From the NCBI GenBank assembly GCA_964036155.1, contig OZ038423.1, positions 20,289,249-20,353,248 of the forward strand: DNA of 64,000 bases, in the 5' to 3' direction. This DNA is from Diploscapter coronatus. Its lineage: Eukaryota; Nematoda; Chromadorea; Rhabditida; Rhabditidae. This document shows, piece by piece, positions 21,517 to 33,033 of this stretch. The translations under genes were made by a program, and so were the position numbers. Position 1 is the first letter of the stretch; every line of letters begins with the position of its first letter. The notes under the pieces are model-generated. The model made no database searches and had not been told where the DNA came from. It saw nothing but the letters and a program-made list of their open reading frames with translations.

Positions 21517-24409
21517 CTTCAAGTATTTTTGCCCTTCGATCAAGAACTTCACTCAACTCTTCTTCGGGATTTCGCTTATTCTCGGGTTGAGGAATTTGTG
21601 GAGGCTGTTTCTAAAATGCACCCTAATTATCGTAGAATTATTAAATCAATCGTATTTATCATAGGAACAAATCGTATCGAAATGAAACTCGTTAAACCGA
21701 AAGTGTCTAGGAGCTGCAAACAGTTTTGTAACATTTATATATTTCCGTAGCTTTCAGCTCCATCATATCAATTACGATGTAACTAAACATCCGTGAAGAA
21801 AAAGTAAAATAACAACCATTCGTGATAGAAGAATTCCAATAAGTGGAGTTATTAAAATGAATACGTTTTCAATTCGCAAAATCGTTGTGAGCACGAACGA
21901 GAATGAGAATTTTGTACAAATTTTTGATGCATGGCTGCTTTATTTTATGGCTCATCGAATTAGATCATGCCTTTTATGCCTAGCCACTTTGAAGCACACT
22001 TGCTTCCTATCTTTAGGACTTCAAATGGTCACTTTTTGAAACAACGCGAAAAATGCAAGGGGGAGGAGTTTGCAGTTCCTGAATGTTATTTTCACTAATC
22101 ACTTACAAGTCTAGAGATATCTATTCACTTATTAAATTATGCCGATTCAAACTTGATTCTAGTTTGATGTAATTTCTTTGATGATATATTGAAATTGAAA
22201 ATATCCCTCGTTAGAGTCTCAGTTAAATGCTGTTCACAATAACAGAAAATGTGATAAAGAAATATATGAGAAAAGATTAACTGAATGTTACCTTGACAGT
22301 AGGAGAACTAACATTGGATTGATGCCCTTCGACAGAGAGCAGAGGGTCGCACATCAGACCGAGTGGGGACAGGCCGATTGGGAGCTTCTGGAAATGAACC
22401 AATTGCTAATAAGAAGTTTTCGAAATTAGAAATGAGGGAGAAAAAGATAAATTCGTAATACTTGTCTTTGGCATTTTATGAAAACTCTGGAATGTTGAAA
22501 GACAATATTTTTCAGTGTAAAAATATCAAGAAAAGAACACAGATTGAATAAACAATACGAGCCTTTGCGATGGGAGATTCGGGCAATTTTGCTGGAACAG
22601 GGGGTGCTGCAGGAATTGAGGCACTGAATTTGAAAAGATTATAAATTATTCTGCAGCGAAGATCAAGATTTACCTTTCTTTCTGTTCGATCAAATTCAAG
22701 ATCTCTTTGTCGACGAGAAGAATGTGTTTGGTCTTCTCTGGAATTGGAGGGGGTTGAATTGATTGAGCTGGCTGTGGAGAAGGGGCATTTTGAGAGGTTG
22801 GTGATTTAGACAAGGTCTAAAAATTGAAAAAAAACCGACTATTCACAATCCGTTCAACCTACCCTTTGAATGGACTGCTCCAATTCCTCGAAACGCTTCT
22901 TTTCCTCCTCCTCTTCCCTGACTCTCCTTTCTTCCGATGGCTCCTTCGAGCTCTCCTTGATGGGCGAAATCCTGGGTTCTTCCTTTGGTGGCTCGATTGT
23001 TTGGAGGAGTTTGGGAAGTGGAGGTGGGACGGGGATGGTTGATGAGGGAATAGCTGAGGAATCGTCGACATTCGAGTAGAGTAGATTGCCCTGTGGGAAC
23101 GATGCAGTTGGTGTGTTGTGATTGCCACTCAGATTCTCGGCCTGTTGCATCTGCATTTCTCTTTTGGCTCTCTGTGCAGCCAGTTTCCTTTCCAATTCAC
23201 TCAGTTCATCGCCGCCGCTTTCTTGCCCTGCAGCTTTGTTCGTTCGTTCCTGCCCACTAGCTTTGTGATGTTCAATGGTCATAACAGGCACTTTGGAAGT
23301 GGGCTGTCCAGCTGCAGTCGCATTGCTCTGTGCCAATTCCTTCTCGAGCAGGCCGCGGATGGTCGTCTTGGGTGGAGGTGTGCGGGGAGATGAAGTAGAG
23401 CCATTTGTAGTGGGAAGGGTAGGGACAACAGGGCTGGTCAGCGAGGAAGCGGGAGAGAGGGACGTCGATTGGACTACTGAAAATGAGTTGGATGGAAAGA
23501 TTAGTAAGATTTTCGAGAATTTCTCATGTAAATTGAAGTTTTTTTTTTTTTAATTAGTCATTTGTGAAACGTCGAAATAATTAAGAATAGGACAATTAGA
23601 AAATTATTGCTCCACGAAGATCAGCTAAATATAGAGTCTGTCGTTAACGTAGTTTCGTTAATTTTGCCTAACTAGGCTATGAAACAATTCTACAATTATT
23701 GTACAAGTTTTCCTGTGTCAAGCAACCATTAAGTTAAATTTAACAAAATCTATCAAATTGAAATTTATAGCTCATGAAATTGATCATTCTTAAATTAGTG
23801 TAAATTTACCAGATGAAGGCAATGAGCTGCTCTGCGAATCCGAGGGAGATGTAGTCACTTTCAGAGGCTCTCTTCCAGTCACAGATAGCTAAACATAACA
23901 AATTATACAAGCCTTCAACAATTTCATCAAACCTCATTGTTGTTCTCCTCCTGCTTCTTGTTGAGAGCATTCAGAAGGAAGTCATCAACTGAGAACGATT
24001 CATCATTTTCCACGTATGGATTTGGGACTATCTAAACTTCTTCAATCAGGTTCTAGAAAGAATTAAAAATTGGTAAGATAGAGTGACGATATAACGGTGT
24101 AATTCGAGATGTAGAAATGCTTTAGTATTTGGTATAACGAAAAATGGCGTGATGCATCATTTTCCTACGTAATTTCTATTGAGCTTCGTCATTTTTTATT
24201 ATGCTAAACACAAAAAGCTTTACTTCATTTAGCGTAATGTCATTTAAAGGTTGTAATAAGTTAGTTTTTACCTTCTGAGGAATGACAGGCGGCGCAGGTA
24301 TATTGGCTCCATTCGTATTAGTTCGTTCTGCATTTTCATCACCAGGTTGAGCCTCCAGTCTCCTCGCCAATTTAGCAGCCAATTCGGGTGTGATGGTTTG
24401 CAGATCCAT
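21517..24409 (-). CDS. Unrecognised proline-rich, coiled-coil protein (3' end unresolved)
   Basis: Exons read from 24409 down: 24272-24409, 23933-24031, 23810-23888, 22863-23476, 22674-22816, 22563-22623, 22292-22387, 21517-21610, about 441 codons. The start MDLQTITPELAAKLARRLEA is helical. The middle is rich in Pro/Ser/Thr with SH3-type ligands (TPPPKTT, IPVPPPLPK, IQPPPIPEK). It is interrupted by charged helices (ELSELERKLAAQRAKREM; EEEEEKKRFEELEQSI). The last visible exon gives NPEEELSEVLDRRAKILE. I know no family with this order; an actin- or membrane-trafficking scaffold is a guess from composition. Problem: to keep frame, exon 22563-22623 must use a weak GC donor (AAG/GCTCGT). The alternative donor 5 nt later leads to an early stop in the next exon. 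The last exon ends in phase 1 at a donor, so at least one more exon is missing. Confidence 0.65.
21709..22080. mobile_element. MITE family X, copy 1 (in the proline-rich gene's intron)
   Basis: 372 bp with terminal inverted repeats AGGAGCTGCAAAC / GTTTGCAGTTCCT. The interior matches three further copies in the window (35304-35663, 41139-41831 and 53238-53604). Shared strings include CGATGTAACTAA, ACTTTGAAG, TTGCTTCCTA and GAAAAATGCAAGGGG. It has no transposase frame. The target-site duplication is unclear. Confidence 0.75.
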
Positions 24410-25913
24410 TTGAATTTAGGGATAAGTCGACAATCTTTGAATAGATTGTACAACTACAGCCGAAATCTGTTGAAAGAAACTGAAGATGTTAACTGAAATC
24501 GAGTATGAAGAAGGTAATCTGTATAGATCACAACATGGCGAGTTAACTATGGCAGGTAGGTAACATTAGACAAAGCAAAGTGGAATGCAAATGAATCTGA
24601 GTGAACATATCATTTGTCATCTGACAATAACAAGAATTGTAGCTGAACAGGAAGAAAGCTGTTCGAACTGAAGCAGAAAAAATAGAACAAACTAAAGCAG
24701 ACGAACTCGATGATGATGATGATGGGATACTTGTAAACTGACTGATCGAAAAATGAGGGGAGGAGGGAAGAGAAAGCAGAAAGCAGAAAGCAGATATGAC
24801 GGAGAGGATAATAACTGGACTGCAGGAGGACAACACATTCGATTGTACGAAGAGAAAAAGGGGGATAAAACATCTGATCTAGCTGATTGAGGGATGTTGA
24901 GTCAGCAGAATGGGTTCAAAGGGGAAAAAGGCACGAAAAATGGCAGCTGCTACTCACAACTCTATCAATTCGGAGTTTGAGTCAGCCGATCTATTTTCTG
25001 TTTGCAGAAATCTTCCGAAATCTCTAATCAACTAACCTAGCAGTCAGTGAGCGAGTCGATTGAGAAAGTAACTGTCTTGCATCTTCTCCTTTCCTCATCC
25101 CTGTCTTCATCCAACATCCCTCCCTCCCCTCGAGTGGCTTTTCGCGCACCCTCTCTTTCTCTTCCCTCTCCCCTCCCTGCTTTTGTCATTTCTGCATTTC
25201 TGTTCTCATCTCAGATCGCACTGATCTACACACGAGCAGTACACGTTGCTAGAGCCTGTCGCCTGTCGACTTACGATGCCAAGGCGAAGGAAGGAACACA
25301 ACAAAGACGACTGACCGGCTGGAGGAAGGAGTTATGAAGTAGTGGGTAAAGAACAGGGTCTGAGAAGTGGGATGGGGATTGGAGTACTGACCGAGCAGTG
25401 CGAGCAGTGAGTGAAGGACTGCAGAGTGTGTGATATTACAGCAGTGAGTGCAGGAAAATGTGCACAGCCATTGCCCAAGACGACTGAATGCTGAAGTCAT
25501 TCACGAGGATTTCAAAACTCATCTCCTTTTTCTTCTTTTTTTTCTGCTCAAACCACTGGAAGGAGAATGAATCATCTTATTCCAGGTATTGAAATAGGTA
25601 TATATTTATTTAGGCTTCTTTTATAATTGATTAGATCGAATTAAAGAAGTGAATCAATCGAATTAATCGTTCATAGACCCGAGATTCGTGGAATCGGAAT
25701 GTGAATTTCAGAGAAATTGCAATAATAATTATTTCATATGTTCAATAAAATATTCTAAAGAGATTCAGATATTAAAAGAATCAATGGTGTATTCTAGGTC
25801 AGTTCTATGCAATAGTTGAAACATGGTGTTATTAATATTAGCAATTTGGAAGAATGACTTGCATTTGCAGTTCTGTTCAGTTGGAGCTGAGCAAACCTCA
25901 TCCTAGTGTTCTG
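24410..25913. other. Between GLDC 3' end and the proline-rich gene start
   Basis: About 1.5 kb with no supportable coding region. It must hold the GLDC 3' UTR on its right side and the promoter/5' UTR of the proline-rich gene on its left. A possible 5' UTR acceptor (minus strand TTTCAACAG) lies some 50-60 nt before that gene's ATG. Pyrimidine-rich runs at 25070-25215 and a GAT repeat near 24711 were seen. Confidence 0.4.
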
Positions 25914-28054
25914 CTAGTTCTGGTACTGATCGACAGGAGGACAGGTGCAGATGAGGTTGCGGTCCCCGAACTGGTCGTCCACTCTACCCACTGTCGGCCA
26001 TAATTTGTGATAACACCACGGCTTCGGGAACGCTGCCATTTCGCCTAAAAGTCGATTGTCATTAGTCAAATTTGGAAAGATAACAATCTGGCAAAATAGC
26101 TGGCATTTGTGATAAAGATAAGTCGATGTTTTGAAAATTGTTTAGCAACGATGTGAGGGAATAACTTTGAAATAGAATTTTAAAAACCTCTTGAAAAGAT
26201 TTATCTTCGATTTTTCGTTAGAAATTGAAATAAATCTTAGACTTGTATTTGATATCGTCTACTAGATTTAGAAAAAAAAAACTGAAAATTAATTGAAGAG
26301 ATAACCAAAACGTACGAGGATATGGTCGATTCCAAGTGTCAGATACAACAGTTGCGAGGGTGTGTGGAGCATTCTGCAAAATCAGATGAAATGAATACAG
26401 AAAGTGTTAGAGGCTCACTCTATTCCACTCACTATTTCTATCATCTCTCACCTTTCCCCCTAATCTCTCTCCTAGCAGTGCCGCCTAACGACACTGCTCA
26501 TTCCATCTACAACTCTTCTCCCTCTTCTTTAGTAGTTATCTCTATTCCCTGACCATTAACAATTATTGATTGACCATTCTCCTCTTAATAGTCAGTCTAC
26601 CCTCCTGCCTTCCTCTAGGACAGTCGGTCTTCCAATTCTCCTGAATTGTCTTTTCCCGACGTTGTACTAAATAAAAACTTGTACGAATACGAGTTCTGAC
26701 TGACACCCCATCCGGGGAGTACAACAGAAAGTAAAAGCTTCTATGAATTACCTTTGAATTGAAATGGATTTCTTACCTTGAGTGGGTTGTTCTGCTTGTC
26801 CAAAGTGCCATTTTCGATCAGAGATATTTCTTCTCGAATGGCCAGCAGAGAGTCCACCAGTCGATCCATTTCCCCTTTGTCCTCAGATTCGGTCGGTTCG
26901 ATCATCAGACAGTCGTGCACAGGCCATGACATCGTCGGTGAATGGAATCTGAACAATTCTGTATTTTACATGGAATAGGATAATTGTATTTAGGTTTTAC
27001 TCGATATTTCATTCAAAAAATGACAACTTTTTCAAACTTGGGAATATTGTGCCTACTTGATAGAAATCTGTTATGTGGCATCTTACAAAGTCACAGAACA
27101 TAATGTTTCAGAAGAAGTATTTCTTCAGAATCTCGAAGGCGACATCACCCAAAATAATCGCTTACCCATAATCCATAAGCCGTTTTGCGATGTCGACGAC
27201 CTCAATGCCTGCAGTCTTCTTGAATGGCTTGCAATCGATTATGAATTCGTGAGCCACGAGGCCTTGCTCATCTGGAATTACTTTCAGTCAAACCTAGACA
27301 AACGATACTCACCTTTGTAGACAATTCGATATGCTCCTTCCAAACGCTTCATCATCTGAAACAAAGCAAATAATGCAAAAATTCAAAAAAAAATCAGAAC
27401 TAACGTAATTCGCATTCAGAATGGCTATTTGACTGGCCTTCTTCAGTCCAGAATTTCCCATCATTCGAATGTAGGCCCATGTGATTGGGAGAATGCTGAA
27501 GAAGAGATAAATGGAGTTGTTTTGACTTACAAGTTGAAAAACACATAGCATAATGATATTTGAAAGTATGAAAAGCAATGGTCCTCTAGCCGCTCTATTA
27601 TTGTATTCCGACTATCTTGCACTGAAAATAAACGGGAGAGGAAAAGATATGCAACTCTCGCATTGGTGAGGCAAAGTTCGTTGCACGACGACACATCGCA
27701 CGCAACTAATTTCTTCTGATTGTTATTATAAGCGATAGCAATTAATTGCGTCCAATGTGTTGTCGGGTAACGAATATTGCCTCAACAATGCGAGAGTTGC
27801 ATATCTTTTCCCCTCTCGTTCATTTTCAGTGCAAGATAGTCGGATTTCAATAATACTCTAGATCACATCAAAATACAATATTTTGCAAATATAGACGTTC
27901 TCAAACAAAATATTACCTTGCAGATCCCCAGGGTGCACTTGCAACAGCTCCAGATATCCTTTCAGCGACGGGAACGATCGAGTGGCCTGGCATGTAAGGA
28001 GCAAGGTGCTTCTTTACACCAATCGGTCCAATTCCAGGTCCTCCGCCTCCGTGA

Positions 28055-28086
<32 letters not shown>

Positions 28087-31000
28087 TGAGACATCGCTAC
28101 CATAATCCCCTGGTCTACACAAGCCCACCTTCCCATGAAATAGACCATTTTTAAGAAGAAAAAGAACTTATACCTGAGCATTCATATTCGCTCCATCCAA
28201 ATAGACTTGTCCTCCATGTTCGTGCACCTTGTTGCAGACATCCCTGATCGAGGACTCAAACACTCCGTGCGTCGATGGATAGGTGATCATTATCGCTGCT
28301 AGTTCGTTCGAATGCTTCTCGCACTCAAATATTCTTATTTATGATCAAATGATAAAAATAGTAAAGGTCAGTCTTCTGTATTTCAACCCACACCTACTTT
28401 GTGTTTTCTCCTATCTTCCTTGCATGTCAGTGTTGGGCGAAAAGTGCATTTTTAGATTCCGAAAATCGAAAATGGAAAGTAAAAATTAGATTTAAAAATT
28501 CGAAAATCGGAAACGGAATTTCCGCCCGACAGTTATACTCTTTCCTAAAAGTAGGTGTGGCGAACAAATGAGTGTGAGTATGGACAATGAAAGACCTCGA
28601 AGATTTCAAAAGATAAGAATTAGATTTTCTCGCTTCCCACTAAAATCAACGCCTAAAGTGTTGTAAATGAAAAAAAACCAAAATTAAACTTTTTTAAATC
28701 ATTAGATCTTTTTTTTTTATTTATTAATGCAACAAGATCTGTTCGAACCTTTCACAATCTTGGCATTCCTCCACAAAGTAATAATAATAAGAGATACCTT
28801 CTCAACGAGATCCTTGTAGCTGATGTTTCCATGTCGGTCGGAGTCAACAACGACCACTTTCATATTGGCGAGAGCTGCGGAGGCTGGGTTCGTGCCGTGG
28901 GCTGATGTTGGAATGAGGCAGATCTGAAAATTAAACAATCACTCCAAAACAAATAACCAAAGACCCACATTTCTCTGTTCTTGTCCAGTATTCCGATGGT
29001 AGTTGCGAATTGCCAACAACCCTGCGTATTCTCCATTTGCGCCCGAATTAGGTTGCAGAGAAAAGGCATCGTAACCCGTGATTTCGCATAGCCACTTTTC
29101 GATGTCCTGAATTCATTTTCATGCGCCTTGAACGGGAAATTAAACTAGAAATAACTGCATCACTGCAACTTAACATATGAAAAATAGAATAGGTAGAAAT
29201 ATTTGAAACGATTCAATATATTAATATACTATTTTTCGTATTCTAAAAACTAGAAGCAAGAACAACGAACCGAAAAGATCTTTTGATACCCAGCAGCCTG
29301 TTCGAGTGGGGCGAAAGGATGCAGGCCGTTGAATTGCGGCCAGGTGATGGGGATCAGCTCTGCACTCGCGTTCAATTTCATCGTGCAAGAACCCAGGGGG
29401 ATCATCGAATGGACCAAGGAAACGTCCTTATTCTCGAGACGTTTTATGTATCTGAAGAGAAATGTTGGCTTGAAAATGAAAGTGACGAAGGCGGATGCTG
29501 TACCTGACAAGCTGCTGTTCACTGTGATAGGTGTTGAAGACGGGATGTTCGAGGAAGAGGGAGGCCCTGCTGTGCTCCGAGTTACCGATGAGAGGAGAGG
29601 CCTGCTCGAAGATCGCCTCTTCCACAACTGCCTCAATCGAACAAAATTTACTTGTATTGAAACTTTGAAGCTCTCATCTTTCATCACTCAACAAAAAATT
29701 TAAAAGCTAAAGTTTTGAATGAGAAAGGGGTCCACAGATGAATTGTATATTACGAGAAGTGATCGAATAAATCGAAACACCACAAACATATGATGATGAT
29801 TTGGTATCTTTTTGCAATATAAAATCTCATTTAATCCACAAAGTAATCATGCTCGAAAACTTCCTAGTTTATAGAATTTCAAAACAAACCACGTCAGCCT
29901 TGACTCCGTTGAAGACATAGATGAGATCGGCTACATCTTCTGCCTTCGTCGTTTCGTCCAAAGCAACTCCCACAGTGTCGTCTTCGAAATACCTGAAATC
30001 ATTACATCATGTCTGTCATTCAATTTGGTCAACCTGAAATTCATCTTCATTTCCTCTGCGCGCTTCTTCACTCCATTCAGATCTTTTACTTCGATTTTCA
30101 GCGTGTCGAAATAGTCCCTGTGAATAATTTGATGCCCGGCAGCTTTCAATTCTAAAAATATCCTATTTTTATCATTTCATAAATCTTCCAAGAAAATGTA
30201 TCCTTTTCCTTTGTAAAGATTAACCCAGGATAGGTAAATAATAGGCAAGAAAGACGAGGCTTACGAGAGGAAAGATAAGCAGCGGATTTGTGTATGGTTC
30301 TGGCTATTTCGGTTAATCTCTTTGGTCCGTGATACACTGCGTACATCGCACTCATGTTGGCTAACAAGGCCTGAAACAAGGAATAAATAATATTCAAAGG
30401 TAAACATGATTCTCCTTGTGGAAATCTCATGATTCTTATCCTGATTTTGAGTAGTGGTAAAACATATCAGCTTTCAATACCATCTATTTTCAGATTTGTG
30501 TGCAACCCGATTGAAACTGATGAAAAGCTACGTTGGTAGTAGAAAGTCATGGTGTTCCAAGTAAGACAACTATTTTTGTCAAATTCGAAAAATCGACCTG
30601 TGCAGTGCAAATGTTGGAAGTGGCCTTGTCTCTTCTGATGTGCTGCTCTCTCGTCTGCAATGCCAATCGCAGTGCTCGCTCTCCATTTGCGCCTCTGAAC
30701 TCATTGTCCATATCTTTTTCTTATTTTCCGTATTTTCTCACTTGGTAATTCCTACGATTCTCCCCGGCATAACTCTGCTGAGTGACTTCTTTCCGTCGTG
30801 ATCAGCCACGGCCATGAACCCTGCATGAGGGCCGCCATAGCCGAGCGGAACCCCGAATCTGTAATATAAAAGTTATGAACTACGATGGGGTATTTTTTCC
30901 AATTTCTTATGAGTCATTTACAGTATTACATAACATTTCTACTTGGCAAAAGTGCCAACCTTTGTGCAGACCCAACCGCAATGTCGGCTCCAAGATCGCC

Positions 31001-33033
31001 AGGCGACTTGATCAAGGTCAGAGCCAAGAGATCACACACAAGAATGACCAGGGTCTAAAAGTCAAATCGAATTATTCTTGATCTCTCATTAAAATTGTCT
31101 GGAAAATCTTTGATTCCGTGATTTGATGCGCCTTTTTACGAGTGCATTTCTAGTCCTTCCCGCGTGCATAGGCCATCAGCAACCAGTCAGTTTTGCCTCG
31201 CCTTCGAATTTCTTATCAGTCGTCGAAAAGATAACAAAAGCGTTAAAAAGAAATAAAGCGAATTGAAGTGCAGCGAAATGATGGCGAAAAGTACAAATGA
31301 AGTAGGTCGCGCGAAAATTCGGGGAATAGTCTCTAGAATTGATTAGTGCAGATTCACTTTGCCATATGATGCTTATAGACTAGAGAAAGTACAGTCAATA
31401 AGGTTGAATCAATCTATCTGGTGTCTCAGATGGCTTTATCATTTCGTCATAGTGTAGAGATTAAAAATCGAGATAACAAGTTTTGAACGGGTTCACGAAT
31501 TTTACAATAATTTCAATCGTACCGTAAAGTAGAAAATAGAAGTCCATGAGCTTCTATTTGAGAAGAGATTTATGGTATTTTGTATCAGTTTACTTTGTTC
31601 TCATGTGCCTTCGCGACGATGTTCTCCAATGATTGCACACATCCTTCTGTGTTGGGATATTGAATGACAATCGCGGCCACGTCATTCGACAGCTCCATTC
31701 GATCCATATCCAATTCGCCCAGGGAAATGCCGAGCGGACTGAAACATGATAATGAACACTGCCTGGAAATCCATTTGTAAAACTATCGAGTAAACCAGAC
31801 GCCTGATTTCTGAAGAACAAGCAATTTTTGGAATTACGAATTTTCCAAGGCAAATAATGATCGTGTAAGAAAACTCGAACTGACTCGCTTCGTGTCCGAA
31901 TGACATCTCGATTCTGCGGGTGAAGAAGGGGGTCGAGAAGCACCGTGTTGCGTCTGGCGGCTCGCGAGGCCATCGCCACTGCTTCTGCACAAGCTGTCGC
32001 CTCGTCCAGAAGAGATGCATTTGTCGTGGGAAGACCTGTCAATTCCGCTACCTGAATATTAGAGTCCAACAGTAAACTAGAGCAAAAACCATACCATTGT
32101 TTGGTAATTGAGCAAAGACTCTAGTCGACCTTGCGAAATCTCTGCCTGATAAGGCGTGTATTGGGAGATCCTGAGACAGTATGATTGTGGGAAAATATGT
32201 TCCAAATGTCTTACCATCCAATATTTTGCGTGATGTTGCGAAGAATCACAGCAGGCACAATCGTGTCGTAATATCCCATCCCAATGTATGAGCGATAGAC
32301 CTGAATAATAGCTGAAACTTTCAGACAAAAATCAAGTCCTTGAATGGGCAATTTTGAAATGACGGGATGACGTGAGAGCGTGCGCTATAATTAGGGATAG
32401 GCGAGGGTATGAAAGTAGGGAGAAATAGCGTGGGAGAAGTAGCTGACGTCCTCACGTCATCCCGTCATTTCTCAGTTGCCCTTTGAATGAAAGAGAACCT
32501 GACTTGCACGTTTTCACTTCAAAAATGTAGTCTTTAAATAAAATTAAAGGAAGAAAAAACCTTGTTCATGTTAGCGATTTCCTGAATTTCCTTGAGCATT
32601 CGATTTTCATCCACAGGCGCAGGCAGATCCATGTCTCGGTCGAGTTTTATCAGATTCGGCACGTTTCTGTTCGTCATATCATCGAGAGTCTGCAATTTCA
32701 ACAATAGCGCAATGGCATAAAAATCATGGATTGAAAACAGATAAAAGTTCCTATTTCCAAAATGATGGTTAAGTTAATTGTTATGTCTTCAGTAAAGAAT
32801 TGGAGTACCTGAAATCCGATGAAGTCGAGCATGAGCTGCTTGTCGATACGTCTCGGGCCGATGTGTCTGTTCGCGAAGTCATCGTTGATTATGCAGCTAA
32901 AAGGGAAAGTGGTTGATTTGAAGACGAAGAAAATAGCATACCGAGCTGCAGATCTACTAAAGAGACGAAGCTGGCCTGCCGAGTGGAGGGTAGAGGAGGC
33001 AGAGGCTGCTCGGTGCAGGCAGCGAAGCAACAT
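25914..33033 (-). CDS. GLDC: Glycine dehydrogenase (decarboxylating), P-protein of the glycine cleavage system
   Basis: PLP enzyme that decarboxylates glycine and loads the aminomethyl group onto H-protein lipoate in mitochondria. Twenty-five exons: 32942-33033, 32809-32896, 32561-32689, 32215-32300, 32095-32170, 31885-32051, 31594-31738, 30960-31054, 30742-30858, 30598-30694, 30265-30370, 30034-30151, 29893-29992, 29504-29631, 29271-29451, 28969-29106, 28798-28923, 28174-28323, 27917-28128, 27405-27495, 27313-27355, 27166-27271, 26777-26948, 26316-26373, 25914-26044. They total 2952 nt, 983 aa; all phases agree. The N-terminus is Arg/Ser-rich without acids ([14 protein letters not shown]), a mitochondrial presequence. 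Landmarks: [43 protein letters not shown], and the PLP lysine in [18 protein letters not shown]. It ends [17 protein letters not shown]. Vertebrate GLDC is about 1020 aa, so it is complete. Introns 3, 17 and 19 hold foldback DNA. Confidence 0.98.
27598..27853. mobile_element. Long-palindrome MITE in GLDC intron 19
   Basis: 256 bp that fold back almost entirely on themselves. The left arm starts TTATTGTATTCCGACTATCT; the right-arm complement starts TTATTGAAATCCGACTATCT. They then stay about 90% alike for some 85 bp (both contain GATATGCAACTCTCGCATT) and pair further into the centre. A TA flanks each side (27596-27597, 27854-27855). TA duplication and lack of coding fit a Tc1/mariner-type MITE. 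Its transcript would be a long hairpin inside GLDC pre-mRNA. Confidence 0.8.
28389..28560. repeat. Inverted repeat in GLDC intron 17
   Basis: CCACACCTACTTT at 28389-28401 is repeated as its exact complement at 28548-28560. Weaker pairing continues inward, including a GGGCG/CGCCC pair. It may be a decayed foldback element; no target duplication was recognised. Confidence 0.45.
32346..32481. repeat. Foldback element in GLDC intron 3
   Basis: 136 bp with 31-bp inverted arms differing at three positions; both contain GAAATGACGGGATGACGTGAG. The arms carry several TGACGT/ACGTCA (CRE half-site) motifs. No open frame. It is probably a small non-autonomous element, but no target duplication is clear. 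Confidence 0.6.

Noticed and set aside
22200..22300. Early stop after SIQC as the true end of the proline-rich gene
   Set aside because: Not excluded, but the other frame continues to a consensus AAG/GTAACA donor and a further phase-0 exon, so the longer model was kept.
28735..28760. tRNA B-box-like GGTTCGAA on the minus strand
   Set aside because: No A box, anticodon arm or acceptor stem can be folded around it.
25914..33033. Bacterial origin or horizontal transfer of the glycine decarboxylase
   Set aside because: The gene has 24 spliceosomal introns, a mitochondrial presequence and sequence close to animal P-proteins.
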